Shown one piece after another: positions 38,473 to 47,912 of a stretch of DNA of 64,000 bases. Within the stretch, counting starts at the first letter, position 1, and each line of letters starts with the position of its first letter. This DNA comes from Streptomyces sp. DG1A-41 (GTDB taxonomy: Bacteria; Actinomycetota; Actinomycetes; Streptomycetales; Streptomycetaceae), in contig NZ_CP146350.1 of NCBI RefSeq assembly GCF_037055355.1, positions 496,001 to 560,000 of the forward strand. The letters are read 5' to 3'. The notes beneath the pieces were generated by a model. It was given only the letters and a program-made list of their open reading frames with translations, did not search any database and was not told where the DNA came from. The position numbers and the translations under genes are program-made.

Positions 38473-39560
38473 CACGCGTCGCCTTCCTGCCCGGCGACCA
38501 CCGCGAGGATCTCTTCGTCGCCGACGATGCCGAGCAGCTTGCCGTCCTCCACGACCTTGACCGGCTTCTCGGCCGCGAGCACCGCCCGCGTGGCCTCCTT
38601 CACCACGACGTCCGGGCCGAGCTCGGGACCGTCCAGGGGGTCGCCGGGCTCCGCCGGGCGCATGATCCACCGCAACGTCAGTACGTCACCGCGGGGCACG
38701 TCCCTGACGAAGTCGCGTACGTAGTCGTCGGCGGGGGCCCCGACCAGTTCGTCGCCGGTGCCGCACTGGACCATCCCGCCGTCGCGCATGATGAGGATGC
38801 GGTCGCCCAGCCGCAGCGCCTCCGACAGATCGTGGGTGATGAACACCATGGTCTTGCCGACCTCGTGATGCAGACGGACGACCTCGTTCTGCATGTCACG
38901 GCGGATCAGCGGGTCGAGCGCGGAGAACGGCTCGTCGAAGAGGAGCACGTCCGGGTCGCCGGCCAGCGCGCGGGCGAGACCCACGCGTTGCTGCATACCG
39001 CCGGAGAGCTGGTCGGGGTAGGAGCTCTCGTACCCGGAGAGCCCGACGAGTTCGACGACCTCCAGCGCCCGTCTCGTGCGCTCGGCCCGGCTCATGCCGC
39101 GGATCTCCAGCCCGAACGCCACGTTCTCGACGACCCGGCGGTGCGGCAGCAGCCCGAAGTGCTGGAAGACCATGGAGAACTTGCTGCGGCGCAGTTCGCG
39201 CAGGCGGCCCGCGTCCGCGTCGCGGATGTTCTCGCCCTCGAAGAGGATCTCTCCGGCGGTGGGTTCGATGAGCCGGGTCAGACAGCGCACCAGGGTGGAC
39301 TTGCCGGAGCCGGACAGGCCCATGACGACGAACACCTCGCCGGGCGCGACCTCGAAGTCCACGTCGCGCACGGCGGCGGTGCATCCGGTGCGGTCCATCA
39401 GTTCGCGGCGGGTGAGCCCGCGCAGTTCCTCGGAGCCCGGTACCTGGTCCGCCTTCGGCCCGAACACCTTCCACAGTTCGCGTACGGAGATGACCGGGGT
39501 GGGTGCCGAGTCCTGGGGCGTGCCGCGCCGCTGCGGCACCTCGGTCGTTGCTGGGGTCAT
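38472..39560 (-). CDS. opuAA: Glycine betaine ABC transporter ATP-binding protein with CBS-like tail
   Basis: 362 residues from ATG 39560. Walker [15 protein letters not shown], signature [15 protein letters not shown] and Walker [14 protein letters not shown] are intact. The C-terminal 90 residues ([20 protein letters not shown], then [12 protein letters not shown]) form a CBS-type module like the ionic-strength sensor of OpuA. It follows betB by 20 bp, linking uptake to the betaine pathway. Confidence 0.93.
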   Translation of the reverse strand: MTPATTEVPQRRGTPQDSAPTPVISVRELWKVFGPKADQVPGSEELRGLTRRELMDRTGCTAAVRDVDFEVAPGEVFVVMGLSGSGKSTLVRCLTRLIEPTAGEILFEGENIRDADAGRLRELRRSKFSMVFQHFGLLPHRRVVENVAFGLEIRGMSRAERTRRALEVVELVGLSGYESSYPDQLSGGMQQRVGLARALAGDPDVLLFDEPFSALDPLIRRDMQNEVVRLHHEVGKTMVFITHDLSEALRLGDRILIMRDGGMVQCGTGDELVGAPADDYVRDFVRDVPRGDVLTLRWIMRPAEPGDPLDGPELGPDVVVKEATRAVLAAEKPVKVVEDGKLLGIVGDEEILAVVAGQEGDA

Positions 39561-39580
39561 GTTCGACCTCTTTTCGGCGT

Positions 39581-41050
39581 TCAGCCGCGGAACCAGTGCT
39601 GCGGCCGGGGTTGGATGTTCTGCCAGATGTGTTTGGGCTCCCGGTACTCGTCCAGGCCGGTCGGGCCCAGCTCCCGGCCCACGCCGGAGTACCCGAACCC
39701 GCCCCATTCCGCCTGCGGCACATAGGGGTGGTAGTCGTTGATCCACACCGTGCCGTGGCGCAGCCGGCGGGCGACCCGCTGGGCCTTCCCGGCGTCCTGC
39801 GTCCAGACGGCGCCTGCGAGTCCGTACTCGGTGTCGTTGGCGATGCGCACGGCGTCGTCCTCGTCGGTGAAGCGCTCCACGGTGAGCACGGGTCCGAAGG
39901 ACTCCTCGTGCACCACCCGCATGTCCTGACCGCACTCGTCGAGCACGGTGGGCGGGTAGTAGTGGCCGTCGGCCAAGGCCGGGTCGTCGGGGCGTTCGCC
40001 ACCGCAGCGCAGGACGGCGCCCTCGGCGAGTCCGGCCGCGACGTACGCCTCGACCTTCGCCAGGTGCTGCGCGGAGATCAGCGGTCCGGTCTCGGCCTGC
40101 GGATCGAAGGGGCCGCCGAGCCGGATCCGCCGGGCGCGGCGGACCACCTCGTCGACGAACCGGTCGTGCAGCGCGTCCTCGACGATCAGCCGGGCGCCGG
40201 CCGAGCAGACCTGGCCCGAATGCAGGAAGACGGCCGTGAGCGCGAAGTCCACGGCCGTTTCGAAGTCGGCGTCGGCGAAGACGACGTTGGGGTTCTTGCC
40301 GCCGAGTTCCAGCGCGACCTTCTTCACGGTCGCGGCGGCGGTGGCCATGATGCGTCTGCCGGTGTCCAGGCCGCCGGTGAAGGAGATCATGTCGACGGCG
40401 GGGTCCTCGGCGAGAGGTGCGCCCGCCTCGGGCCCGGTTCCCAGGACGAGGTTGGCGGCACCGGCCGGAAGCCCGGCCTCCTCCAGTGACTTCATCAGCA
40501 GGATGGCCGTCGAGGGGGTGAGCTCACTGGGCTTGAGGACGATCGTGTTGCCCGCGAGGAGAGCGGGCGCGACCTTCCAACTCGCCTGGAGCAGCGGGTA
40601 GTTCCAGGGGGTGATCAGTCCGCACACGCCGATCGGCTCGTATACGACGCGGCTGACGGCATCGTCGCGGCCGGTGTCGATCACCCGGCCGGCGTCGGTG
40701 CCGCCGAGCCCGCCGTAGTAGCGGAAGCAGGAGACGACGTCGGCGATGTCGTACTCGCTCTCCACCAGCCGTTTGCCGGTGTCCAGCGATTCGGCGCGGG
40801 CGAACGCGTCGGCGTCGCGTTCGAGGAGGTCGGCGGTGCGCAGGAGGAGAGCGCCGCGCTCGCGCTCGGAGGTGCGCGGCCAGGGCCCTTCGTCGAAGGC
40901 CCGGCGGGCCGCGGCGATGGCGGCCTCGGTGTCCGGACGGGTACCTTCGGACACGGTCACGGAGAGCGTGTCGTCGGCGGGGCAGCGGATGTCCCGATGG
41001 CCGCCGGCCACGGGATCCCGCCATTTTCCGTCCACGTACAGGTCTGCCAC
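39581..41050 (-). CDS. betB: Betaine aldehyde dehydrogenase
   Basis: 489 residues from GTG 41050 ([10 protein letters not shown]), GAAGGG upstream. ALDH motifs: [10 protein letters not shown], the general-base Glu in [15 protein letters not shown] and the catalytic Cys in [11 protein letters not shown]. It oxidises betaine aldehyde to glycine betaine with NAD(P). The operator at 41076-41111 is 26 bp upstream and the ABC uptake genes follow immediately, so it leads that operon. Confidence 0.9.
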   Translation of the reverse strand: MADLYVDGKWRDPVAGGHRDIRCPADDTLSVTVSEGTRPDTEAAIAAARRAFDEGPWPRTSERERGALLLRTADLLERDADAFARAESLDTGKRLVESEYDIADVVSCFRYYGGLGGTDAGRVIDTGRDDAVSRVVYEPIGVCGLITPWNYPLLQASWKVAPALLAGNTIVLKPSELTPSTAILLMKSLEEAGLPAGAANLVLGTGPEAGAPLAEDPAVDMISFTGGLDTGRRIMATAAATVKKVALELGGKNPNVVFADADFETAVDFALTAVFLHSGQVCSAGARLIVEDALHDRFVDEVVRRARRIRLGGPFDPQAETGPLISAQHLAKVEAYVAAGLAEGAVLRCGGERPDDPALADGHYYPPTVLDECGQDMRVVHEESFGPVLTVERFTDEDDAVRIANDTEYGLAGAVWTQDAGKAQRVARRLRHGTVWINDYHPYVPQAEWGGFGYSGVGRELGPTGLDEYREPKHIWQNIQPRPQHWFRG

Positions 41051-41075
41051 GTCGAGGGCCCTTCGAGGGAATCTC

Positions 41076-41111
41076 GTTGCGCATCGCGCACCGTATTGCT
41101 TGTGATGGAAC
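41076..41111 (-). promoter_or_regulatory. Three-box operator upstream of betB
   Basis: Plus strand: GTTGC (41076-41080), 7 bp, GCACC (41088-41092), 14 bp, GGAAC (41107-41111). Two single-base departures from consensus, spacing exact. Confidence 0.65.
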
Positions 41112-41197
41112 ACTCTGGAGAAGGCGACACCCCACGTCAAGGGGTTGACCGGTGACGGTTTCGCCAAGGAGACAGCCATGGGGGCGCGACGCCGCCA

Positions 41198-41223
41198 GGC
41201 CCGGAACGCCTTGTTTCCGGGCC
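41198..41223 (-). terminator. Terminator after betA
   Basis: GGCCCGGAA (41198-41206) pairs perfectly with TTCCGGGCC (41215-41223) across 8 nt, 24 bp past the betA stop on the minus strand. Confidence 0.6.
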
Positions 41224-41247
41224 GAGCGGCTGTCTGAAAACTGCTGG

Positions 41248-42906
41248 TTACGGCAGGGGGCGGTGCCGGTAATACGCGGCGGTGGACGGCGGCAGCGGGT
41301 CCTTCCCGAGGATGAGGTCGGCCGCCTTTTCCGCGATCATCATGACGGGCGCGTAGATGTTGCCGTTGGTGATGTAGGGCATCACCGACGCGTCGACGAC
41401 GCGCAGCCCCTCCACCCCGTGCACCCGCATGCTCGCCGGATCCACGACGGCCATCTCGTCGGTGCCCATCTTGCAGGTGCAGGACGGATGCAGCGCGGTC
41501 TCGCCGTCCTTGGCGACCCAGGCGAGGATCTCCTCGTCGGTCTCGACGGACGGTCCCGGCGAGATCTCCCCGGCGTTGTAAGGGGCCATGGCGGGCTGGT
41601 TGAGCAGCTCGCGGGCGACCCTGACGGCCTCGACCCACTCACGGCGGTCCTGCTCGGTGGACAGGTAGTTGAAGCGCAGCGCGGGATGCTCGGCCGGGTC
41701 CTTGCTCTTGATCTTCACCGAGCCGATGGCGTCGGAGTACATGGGTCCGACGTGCACCTGGTAGCCGTGTCCGCCGGCGGGCACGGAGCCGTCGTAGCGG
41801 ACCGCGATGGGCAGGAAGTGGAACATCAGGTTGGGGTAGGGCACGTCCTCGTTGCCGCGGACGAAGCCGCCCGCTTCGAAGTGGTTGGTCGCGGCGGGGC
41901 CGGTACGGAAGAGCCACTGCAGGCCGATGAAGGGGGCGCGCCACTTCGCGAGGTACGGCTGCATGGAAACGGGCTGCTTGCAAGCGTACTGGATGTACAC
42001 CTCCAGGTGGTCCTGGAGGTTCTCGCCGACACCCGGCAGATTGTGTACGACGTCGATGCCGAGCGCGCGCAGCTCCTCGGCATTGCCGACGCCCGAGAGC
42101 TGGAGCAGTTGCGGGGAGTTGATCGCGCCTCCGCAGAGGATGACTTCGCGGGCACGCACCTGCTGGGGTCTGCCGCGGCCACGTCGGTACTCGACGCCGA
42201 CGGCCCGCTTGCCTTCGAAGAGGACGCGGGTGACCAGGGCGCGCGTCTTGATCGTGAGGTTGGGGCGCTTTCGCACGGGCTTGAGATAGGCCTTGGAGGC
42301 CGACAGGCGGCGACCACGGTGGACATTGCGGTCGAACCTGGCGAAACCTTCCTGCCGATAGCCGTTCACGTCGTCGGTGGGAGCGTGTCCCGCCTGTTCG
42401 GTGGCCTTCAGGAAGCCCTCGAAGAGCGGGTTGGCCGCCGGGCCGCGCTCCAGGACGAGAGGGCCGTCGTGACCGCGGAACTCGTCGTCCGGGTCGGCGG
42501 CGAGACAGTTCTCCATCCGCCGGAAGTACGGCAGGCAGTGCGCGTAGTCCCAGGTCTTCATGCCCGGGTCGGCCGCCCAGCGCTCGTAGTCCATGGGGTT
42601 GCCGCGCTGGAAGATCATGCCGTTGATGCTGCTGGAACCGCCCAGCACCTTGCCTCGCGCGTGGTACACGCGCCGGCCGCCCATGTGGGGCTCCGGTTCG
42701 GACTCGTACTTCCAGTCGTAGAACCGGCTGCCGATCGGGTAGGTCAGCGCCGCGGGCATGTGGATGAAGACATCCCAGGGATAGTCGGGCCTGCCCGCCT
42801 CCAGGACCAGCACCCGGTTGCCGGGGTCCGCGGAGAGCCGGTTGGCCAGTGCACTGCCGGCCGATCCACCACCGACGATAACGAAGTCGTACTGCAAGTG
42901 AGCCAT
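41248..42906 (-). CDS. betA: Choline dehydrogenase (GMC oxidoreductase)
   Basis: 552 residues from ATG 42906 ([23 protein letters not shown] loop). GMC signature blocks [20 protein letters not shown] and [16 protein letters not shown] are present. The C-terminal catalytic region has HPSCTCKMG and [16 protein letters not shown]. It oxidises choline to betaine aldehyde (and partly to betaine). It is divergent from iclR-2, sharing a 157-bp control region with a three-box operator. Confidence 0.92.
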   Translation of the reverse strand: MAHLQYDFVIVGGGSAGSALANRLSADPGNRVLVLEAGRPDYPWDVFIHMPAALTYPIGSRFYDWKYESEPEPHMGGRRVYHARGKVLGGSSSINGMIFQRGNPMDYERWAADPGMKTWDYAHCLPYFRRMENCLAADPDDEFRGHDGPLVLERGPAANPLFEGFLKATEQAGHAPTDDVNGYRQEGFARFDRNVHRGRRLSASKAYLKPVRKRPNLTIKTRALVTRVLFEGKRAVGVEYRRGRGRPQQVRAREVILCGGAINSPQLLQLSGVGNAEELRALGIDVVHNLPGVGENLQDHLEVYIQYACKQPVSMQPYLAKWRAPFIGLQWLFRTGPAATNHFEAGGFVRGNEDVPYPNLMFHFLPIAVRYDGSVPAGGHGYQVHVGPMYSDAIGSVKIKSKDPAEHPALRFNYLSTEQDRREWVEAVRVARELLNQPAMAPYNAGEISPGPSVETDEEILAWVAKDGETALHPSCTCKMGTDEMAVVDPASMRVHGVEGLRVVDASVMPYITNGNIYAPVMMIAEKAADLILGKDPLPPSTAAYYRHRPLP

Positions 42907-42975
42907 GGGGCCTCGTCTCGCTCGCGCCGTTGAGAATGCGCGGAATGCTAGTACCTGTATCTCTATGCGCACCAG

Positions 42976-43011
42976 GTTGCGAACAACGCAACTTGTGCGG
43001 GATGGTGCCAA
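42976..43011 (-). promoter_or_regulatory. Three-box operator in the betA/iclR-2 divergent region
   Basis: Plus strand: GTTGC (42976-42980), 7 bp, GCAAC (42988-42992), both perfect. The third position (43007-43011, GCCAA) is weak. Oriented like the others for a minus-strand gene. Confidence 0.65.
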
Positions 43012-43051
43012 GCCTCTGACCTGCACCGCTGTCGGCTATGTTTATCGCCCG

Positions 43052-43072
43052 TATAGTTGCGTTGTGAGCAAC
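43052..43072 (+). promoter_or_regulatory. Operator and leaderless promoter at the iclR-2 start
   Basis: GTTGC (43056-43060), 7 bp, GCAAC (43068-43072) straddle the GTG start at 43064. TATAGT (43052-43057) is a good -10 only 6 bp before the start codon and no ribosome-binding site exists, so the mRNA is probably leaderless and self-regulated. Confidence 0.62.
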
Positions 43073-43861
43073 TACCACGCAGATTCCGAAACGACAACTG
43101 CGCCGACCGGTGGGGTGCAGTCCGTCGACCGCGCCATCACCGTGCTGGAGATTCTGGCCCGGCGCGGCGAGGCCGGCGTCAGCGATGTGGCCGCTGAGAT
43201 CGATGTCCACAAGTCCACCGCGTTCCGGCTGCTCGGCGCTCTGGAGGTGCGCGGCCTGGTGGAACAGGCGGGCGAGCGCGGCAAGTACCGCCTCGGTTTC
43301 GGTATCGTCCGCCTCGCCGGCGCGGTCACCGAGCGCATCGACATCACCAAGCAGAGCCGCCCGGTCTGCGAGCGTCTCGCCGAGGAGATCGGCGAGACCG
43401 TGAACCTCGCCGTGATGCAGGAGCGCTACGCGATCAACCTGTACCAGGTGCGCGGTCCGGGTGCTGTCACGGCGTTCAACTGGGTAGGCCAGCTGACGCC
43501 GTTGCACGCCACCTCCAGCGGCAAGATCCTGCTGGCGCACATGCAGCCGAAGGAGCGTGCCGCGCTGCTGTCGGATGTCGGCCTGAAGAAGATGACCCCC
43601 CGCACGCTGACCGCGAAGACGAAGCTCGAGAAGAACCTCGCCGAGGCGCTCGAACGTGGCTACTCCTGGACCCTGGAGGAGTTCGAGGTAGGACTGCACG
43701 CCATGGCCGCCCCGGTCCGCAACAGGGACGGAGAGGTCATCGCGGCGCTCAGCGCCTCCGGACCGGCGTACCGGCTCACCGAGGACCGTATCCACGAGCT
43801 GGCACCGGTGCTGGTCGAGGGCGCGGACGAGATCAGCCATCGCATGGGCTACCTGGGCTGA
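43064..43861 (+). CDS. IclR-family regulator 2 of the betaine catabolic locus
   Basis: 265 residues from GTG 43064. HTH VHKSTAFRLLGALEVRGLVE and effector domain (INLYQVRGPG; HATSSGKILLAHM; ALSASGPAYRLT) are intact. The same MSNY start and matching blocks as the regulator at 24499 mark a duplication. It sits divergent to betA and next to the gbcA copy 2-reductase-ferredoxin row. Whether the two regulators respond to different intermediates or form heterodimers is not visible. Confidence 0.88.
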   Translation: MSNYHADSETTTAPTGGVQSVDRAITVLEILARRGEAGVSDVAAEIDVHKSTAFRLLGALEVRGLVEQAGERGKYRLGFGIVRLAGAVTERIDITKQSRPVCERLAEEIGETVNLAVMQERYAINLYQVRGPGAVTAFNWVGQLTPLHATSSGKILLAHMQPKERAALLSDVGLKKMTPRTLTAKTKLEKNLAEALERGYSWTLEEFEVGLHAMAAPVRNRDGEVIAALSASGPAYRLTEDRIHELAPVLVEGADEISHRMGYLG

Positions 43862-43885
43862 TCCCGGCGCGCCGCCTTCGGGACG

Positions 43886-43907
43886 GGCGCCCTGCACACC
43901 AGGCGCC
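43886..43907. terminator. Hairpin between iclR-2 and gbcA copy 2
   Basis: GGCGCCCTG (43886-43894) pairs with CAGGCGCC (43900-43907) with one bulged base, in the 58-bp gap between convergent genes. Confidence 0.5.
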
Positions 43908-43919
43908 GGCCCGCCGCCA

Positions 43920-45050
43920 CTACTGTGGCCGCCCTGCGCCCAGACGCTCCTGGACGAAGGCGTGGAACTCACCGATGTGATGCTCGCTGGGCACGAGGAC
44001 TCCGCCCTTGGCGTACAGCCGGGAGCTCATCGCGGGCTGACAGCGCTCGCACGCGTCGAAGTCCTGCCGGTTGACCCGGTCGAAGAGCTCCACCGACCGG
44101 CTGACGTCCTTGCCGCTCTCTACGACGTGCCTGAGGTAGAGCCAGTCGCACTCGACGATGGTGCGGTCCGCGGCGACCGGATACATCCGGTGGAAGATCA
44201 CATGGTCGGGCACGAGGTTGATGAACACCTGCGGCCGGACGGTGATCGCGTAGTAACGGCGATCCTGGTCCTCGGTGACGCCTGGGATGCGGTCGAGGCC
44301 TTCGGAGCCGTCGACGGTGAAGCCCTTGACCTCGGAGCCGAACTCGGCGCCGTGTCCCACGTAGTACTGGGCGGCGTATCCGTCGGCGAACTCCGGGAGC
44401 ACCTCGGTCAGTTCGGGGTGGATCGTCGCGCAGTGATAACACTCCATGAAGTTCTCGACGATGAGTTTCCAGTTCGCCTTCACGTCGTAGACGATCCGTT
44501 GACCGACTTCGAGGTTGTCGATGTCGTAGTGCTCGATCGACTCCGTGTCGCCCAGGCGGGCGACCACATCCCCCACGACCTCGTCGAAGGGGGGCGGGTT
44601 CTCTGCGAGGCACACCCATACATAGCCGAGCCATTCCCGGGTGGCCACTGCTGCCAGGCCGTACTCGGTGCGGCTGATGTCGGGCATCTTGGTGAGGTTG
44701 GGTGCCGCGACGAGTTTGCCCGTCAGGTCGTAGGTCCAGGCGTGGTAGGGGCACTGGAAGGCGCGCTTGACCTCGCCGGTCTCCGCCGTGCAGAGCTTGG
44801 CTCCGCGGTGCCGGCAGACGTTGAAGAAGGCACGTATGGAGTTGTCCCGTGCCCGGGTGATCAGGATGCTCTCGCGGCCCACCTCGACGGTCCGGAAGGC
44901 ACCAGGCCTGGCGAGGTCGGCGGAGCGCACCGCGCAGAACCACATCGCCTCGAAGATGTGTTCCTGCTCCTGGGCGAAGATCTCGGGATCCGTGTAGGAG
45001 GAGCCGGGGAGGGTGGCCATCAGGCTTTCCGGCAGGCCGGTCGAGGTCAC
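43920..45050 (-). CDS. gbcA: Glycine betaine monooxygenase, Rieske oxygenase subunit (copy 2)
   Basis: 376 residues from GTG 45050 (VTSTGLPESLMATLPGSSYT), which aligns with the start of copy 1 and has GAGGAG nearby; an upstream ATG (45086) would add 12 unconserved residues. The Rieske ligands (NVCRHRGAKLC; FQCPYHAWTYD) and iron site (ENFMECYHCATIHPELTEV) are identical in pattern to copy 1. It lies directly downstream of the ferredoxin and reductase genes, so this is the better-connected copy. Only a weak operator (45118-45134) was found before it, so it may rely on the upstream promoter. Confidence 0.87.
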   Translation of the reverse strand: MTSTGLPESLMATLPGSSYTDPEIFAQEQEHIFEAMWFCAVRSADLARPGAFRTVEVGRESILITRARDNSIRAFFNVCRHRGAKLCTAETGEVKRAFQCPYHAWTYDLTGKLVAAPNLTKMPDISRTEYGLAAVATREWLGYVWVCLAENPPPFDEVVGDVVARLGDTESIEHYDIDNLEVGQRIVYDVKANWKLIVENFMECYHCATIHPELTEVLPEFADGYAAQYYVGHGAEFGSEVKGFTVDGSEGLDRIPGVTEDQDRRYYAITVRPQVFINLVPDHVIFHRMYPVAADRTIVECDWLYLRHVVESGKDVSRSVELFDRVNRQDFDACERCQPAMSSRLYAKGGVLVPSEHHIGEFHAFVQERLGAGRPQ

Positions 45051-45182
45051 AATGCACTCCTCGGGGATACGTCGTGGATCGGGCATGCACGCGCCGGGAA
45101 GAGCGACACCGGACGTCGTTGAGTAAGGAGCAGCGCCGCTCCGTGTGCGAGAGCGGCTGTGAGAGCGAGGCCTACGACCCTG

Positions 45183-46346
45183 TCAGGGTGCCTTGGCCGC
45201 GAGCTGCTTGCGCCAGCGCGTGAACAGCCGCGGCTGGTTCATGCCGAGTACGGCGACCGGGTGTCCGGCACGCCGGTAGACGGCCAGGACGTTGCGATCG
45301 TCCGCGGTGCCTTCCTCGATCGTCACGCTGTCGGCGCGGGCCGCGTTGCCGACGAACTGGATCTTCACGCCGTACTGGTCGGACCAGAAGTACGGCGGCC
45401 GGGGCATGCCCGGTTCGGACTCGCCCCAGGACAGCAGGGCGGCCACGGCCGCGTCGGGGCGTTCGCGGGCGCCGGTCCAGTGCTCGACGCGGCGGTGGGT
45501 GCCTGAGCGCGGGTCGTACCAGGAGGCGCAGTCGCCGACCGCGACCACCCCGGCCAGGCTGGTACGGCCGTCCGCACCGCACTTGACGCCGTCGTCGAGT
45601 TCGACGCCGGAGCCGGCCAGCCACTCGACGCAGGGACGGGCCCCGACACCCACGACGACGATGTCGGCGGGGATGCTGCGGCCGTCCTCCATCAGAACGG
45701 CGTCGACCCGCATCTCGCCGCTCAGCCCTTTGACGCCCACGCCGCACAACAGGCGCACGCCGTGGTCCGCGTGGAGAGCGGAGACGATGCGCCCCATGGC
45801 CGCGCCGAGCGGTCCGGCCAGTGGTGTGGGCGCCGCCTCGACGATGGTCACGTCGAGGCCGAGAGCGGAGGCGGTGGAGGCGACCTCGGCACCGATGAAG
45901 CCGCCGCCGATCACGACCAGACGTCCGCCCCGGGCCAGTTCGTCCCGCAGGGCGCGGGCGTCGTCCAGTGTGCGCAGGGTGTGCACACCGGCCAGTCCGT
46001 CCATGCCGGGCAGGGTCCGGGCGGCGGCGCCGGTGGCGATGACGATGCCGTCGGCCCGCACCTCCCGGCCGTCGGTGAGCCGCACGGCGCGGGGCGTGGT
46101 GTCGAGTCCGGCGGCGCGGGCTCCGAGCAGCCACTCAGCTTGCAGGTCCTCGCCGTCCGCTTCCAGTGCGAGATCGGCTTCGCTGACCTCGCCGGCCAGG
46201 AACTCCTTGGACAGTGGCGGCCTGTCGTACGGGCGATGGATTTCATCGCCGATGACGACCAGCCGTCCGTCGTATCCCTGTTTCCGCAATGAGCGCGCCG
46301 CCGACAGACCGGCCAGCGACGCGCCCACCACGGCCACTGTCCTCAC
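45183..46346 (-). CDS. FAD-dependent ferredoxin reductase for the betaine oxygenase
   Basis: 387 residues from GTG 46346, overlapping the ferredoxin stop by 4 bp. FAD site TVAVVGASLAGLSAARSLRK, second dinucleotide loop RLVVIGGGFIGAEVASTA, and VVAVGDCASWYDP near the flavin. The C-terminal domain RVEHWTGARERPDAAVAALL is typical of oxygenase-coupled reductases. It likely moves electrons from NAD(P)H to the Rieske ferredoxin encoded just upstream and on to the GbcA subunits. Confidence 0.88.
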   Translation of the reverse strand: MRTVAVVGASLAGLSAARSLRKQGYDGRLVVIGDEIHRPYDRPPLSKEFLAGEVSEADLALEADGEDLQAEWLLGARAAGLDTTPRAVRLTDGREVRADGIVIATGAAARTLPGMDGLAGVHTLRTLDDARALRDELARGGRLVVIGGGFIGAEVASTASALGLDVTIVEAAPTPLAGPLGAAMGRIVSALHADHGVRLLCGVGVKGLSGEMRVDAVLMEDGRSIPADIVVVGVGARPCVEWLAGSGVELDDGVKCGADGRTSLAGVVAVGDCASWYDPRSGTHRRVEHWTGARERPDAAVAALLSWGESEPGMPRPPYFWSDQYGVKIQFVGNAARADSVTIEEGTADDRNVLAVYRRAGHPVAVLGMNQPRLFTRWRKQLAAKAP

Positions 46347-46705
46347 GCGACGCCTCCCGCGAGCCGGGCGGCGATGCAGGGAGGCAGGTTCGGGGCTGCC
46401 GTGGACAGCCGGACGTAGATCATGCCGTCCTCGACGAAGACCTCGTGCGTGCGCACCGGGAGCTTGGCCGGCGGGGCGTCGACGGCTCCGGTCTTGAGGT
46501 TGAACTTCGAGGCGTGCAGCGGGCATTCGACCTCGCAGCCCTCCAGCCAGCCGTCGGCGAGCGAGGCGTCCTGGTGGGTGCATGTGTCGTCGATGGCGAA
46601 GAGTTCGCCGTCGTCGGTGTGGAACACCGAGACCGGCGGGTCGATGTCGAGCCTGTGGGCCTCGCCTCGGGGCAGATCCACGAGACGGCACGCGGCAATC
46701 ATCAT
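46343..46705 (-). CDS. Rieske-type ferredoxin
   Basis: 120 residues from ATG 46705 (a second ATG follows directly), GAGGTG upstream. The [2Fe-2S] ligands are in DTCTHQDASLADG and VECPLHASKFNLKTG (CxH...CxxH). A soluble electron carrier in the style of multi-component dioxygenases. Pseudomonas glycine betaine oxygenase uses a one-protein reductase (GbcB), so this locus uses a different electron chain. Confidence 0.9.
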   Translation of the reverse strand: MMIAACRLVDLPRGEAHRLDIDPPVSVFHTDDGELFAIDDTCTHQDASLADGWLEGCEVECPLHASKFNLKTGAVDAPPAKLPVRTHEVFVEDGMIYVRLSTAAPNLPPCIAARLAGGVA

Positions 46706-46732
46706 GACACCTCGGTGCGTATAGCGAAACGG

Positions 46733-46749
46733 ATTGCGGTGAACGCAAC
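46733..46749 (-). promoter_or_regulatory. Two-box operator close to the ferredoxin gene
   Basis: ATTGC (46733-46737), 7 bp, GCAAC (46745-46749), 28 bp before the ferredoxin start. The third box is not recognisable. Confidence 0.45.
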
Positions 46750-46816
46750 GCCAGTTTGAGGGCGTCCACAAACCCTTGTCAAGGAGTTCACGGGTCACCT
46801 CACGCCCATATTTTGT

Positions 46817-46852
46817 GTTGCCCATCACGCAACTCTCTGCGCCATAGGAAAC
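46817..46852 (-). promoter_or_regulatory. Three-box operator upstream of the ferredoxin-reductase row
   Basis: Plus strand: GTTGC (46817-46821), 7 bp, GCAAC (46829-46833), 14 bp, GAAAC (46848-46852). The last box equals the variant seen before sdaA. Confidence 0.7.
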
Positions 46853-46889
46853 GCGGTCGGAGCGGAGCGCCCCTCGGAACCGGGGCATC

Positions 46890-47406
46890 GGCAGCGGCGT
46901 AGCCGCGGATTCGAGGCGACGTCGTGGCGCAGGAAGAGTCCGGGCGAGGCGGTGGCCACATCGACGCGGTGCGCGAGAAGACGGACCTACCGGCCTGGGG
47001 GCGCGGGGTTGCCTCGGGCGAGCGGTGCGGTCGGCGCGTCGATGCCGGCGGCGGCCGGCCGGCAGGGGTGCGGAGAGCGCGCGGCAGAGATTGGCCTGGT
47101 GGACGTCTCCCGCCTCGGTGTGCTCGCGGACGCGGCGCACACGCGGCGCACACGCGGGGTGCAGGCGGTGCGGTGCAGTGAGGGGTCCAGTAGACGGCGG
47201 CCGGACCTCGCCGGGCGCCGGTCTGCGGAGCGGGCACCTGCACGGAACGCAGCCGGCCGAACCGGGCGCAGACCAGGCGGCCTTCCGAAGTCCGCGACGA
47301 CCGCGCAGAAGCCGGAGGAGTCCGGGGCGCCGGGATCGCCGGTCACATCACGCAGATCAGCGGCGACGAGACCTCCGAAGCGGACCATCGGGGCGGGAGC
47401 GTACAC
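46890..47406 (-). pseudogene. Remnant of aminodeoxychorismate/anthranilate synthase component I (PabB-like)
   Basis: Reading from 47406: VRFGGLVAADLRDVTGDPGA and DSSGFCAVVADF, then (one-base shift) GRLVCARFGRLRSVQVPAP. After another shift comes REHTEAGDVHQANLCRALSA, then APLARGNPAPPGR and VDVATASPGLFLRHD. These are successive N-terminal blocks of a Streptomyces chorismate-binding PabB-like protein. At least three frame changes occur, and the C-terminal two thirds including the active site are gone. Confidence 0.75.
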
Positions 47407-47429
47407 GGCGGTTCACCCAGGGGCCGACG

Positions 47430-47870
47430 GGCGGATGGTCCTTGGCCATGACGGTCGTTCCTGGCTGTTGACGGCCGGGGGCACCGCCACGACGGCGCGG
47501 CCGCGACGGCCGCCGGCACAGTTGCAACAGCCGCGGGCACCACCGCGACCGCCGGGGGCACCACCGCGACGACCGGGGGCACGGCCACGACGGCCGCGGG
47601 CACCCGCATGCCGACCAAGTGCACGGGCATGCCGACGGGCTTGCGGGGAGGCCGGCCGGGGCGGGCTCTCGAGCCCGGATCTTGAGTGCGGATGGCCCTG
47701 GCCATGACGGTCGTTCCCAACCGCGACCGCCAGGGGCACCACCGCGACCGCCAGGGGCACGGCCACGACGGCCGCGGGCACCATGCCGGTCAGGTGCGCG
47801 GGCGTACCGACGGGCTTGCGGGGTTATCGGCCGGGGCGGGGTCTCGTGCGCGGGTCTTGAGTGAGGAGAC
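47430..47870. repeat. Degenerate GC-rich tandem repeats with a larger direct duplication
   Basis: Units close to GGGCACCACCGCGACCGCC recur at about 18-21 bp spacing (47505-47605 and again 47720-47785). Each block is preceded by a near copy of GGCCATGACGGTCGTTCC (47445 and 47701) and followed by GACGGGCTTGCGGGG (47632 and 47810). This looks like a duplicated module of about 200-255 bp. Frames through it are low-complexity only, and no gene is supported between 47407 and 47912. Confidence 0.55.
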
Positions 47871-47912
47871 ACGCGGGCACTCGATCGCCCCGGCCGGTCT
47901 GGTGGCGCCCTG

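Noticed and set aside
46706..47140. Possible N-terminal extension of the Rieske ferredoxin reading back into the pabB-like remnant (MGNTKYGREV...)
   Set aside because: The extension crosses both operators and the remnant; ferredoxins of this type are about 105-120 residues and the ATG at 46705 has a ribosome-binding site.
47343..47872. Val/Pro/Ala repeat frames on the minus strand resembling elastin-like protein
   Set aside because: All frames of this GC-rich repeat are open; no start signal, no signal peptide and no conserved context.
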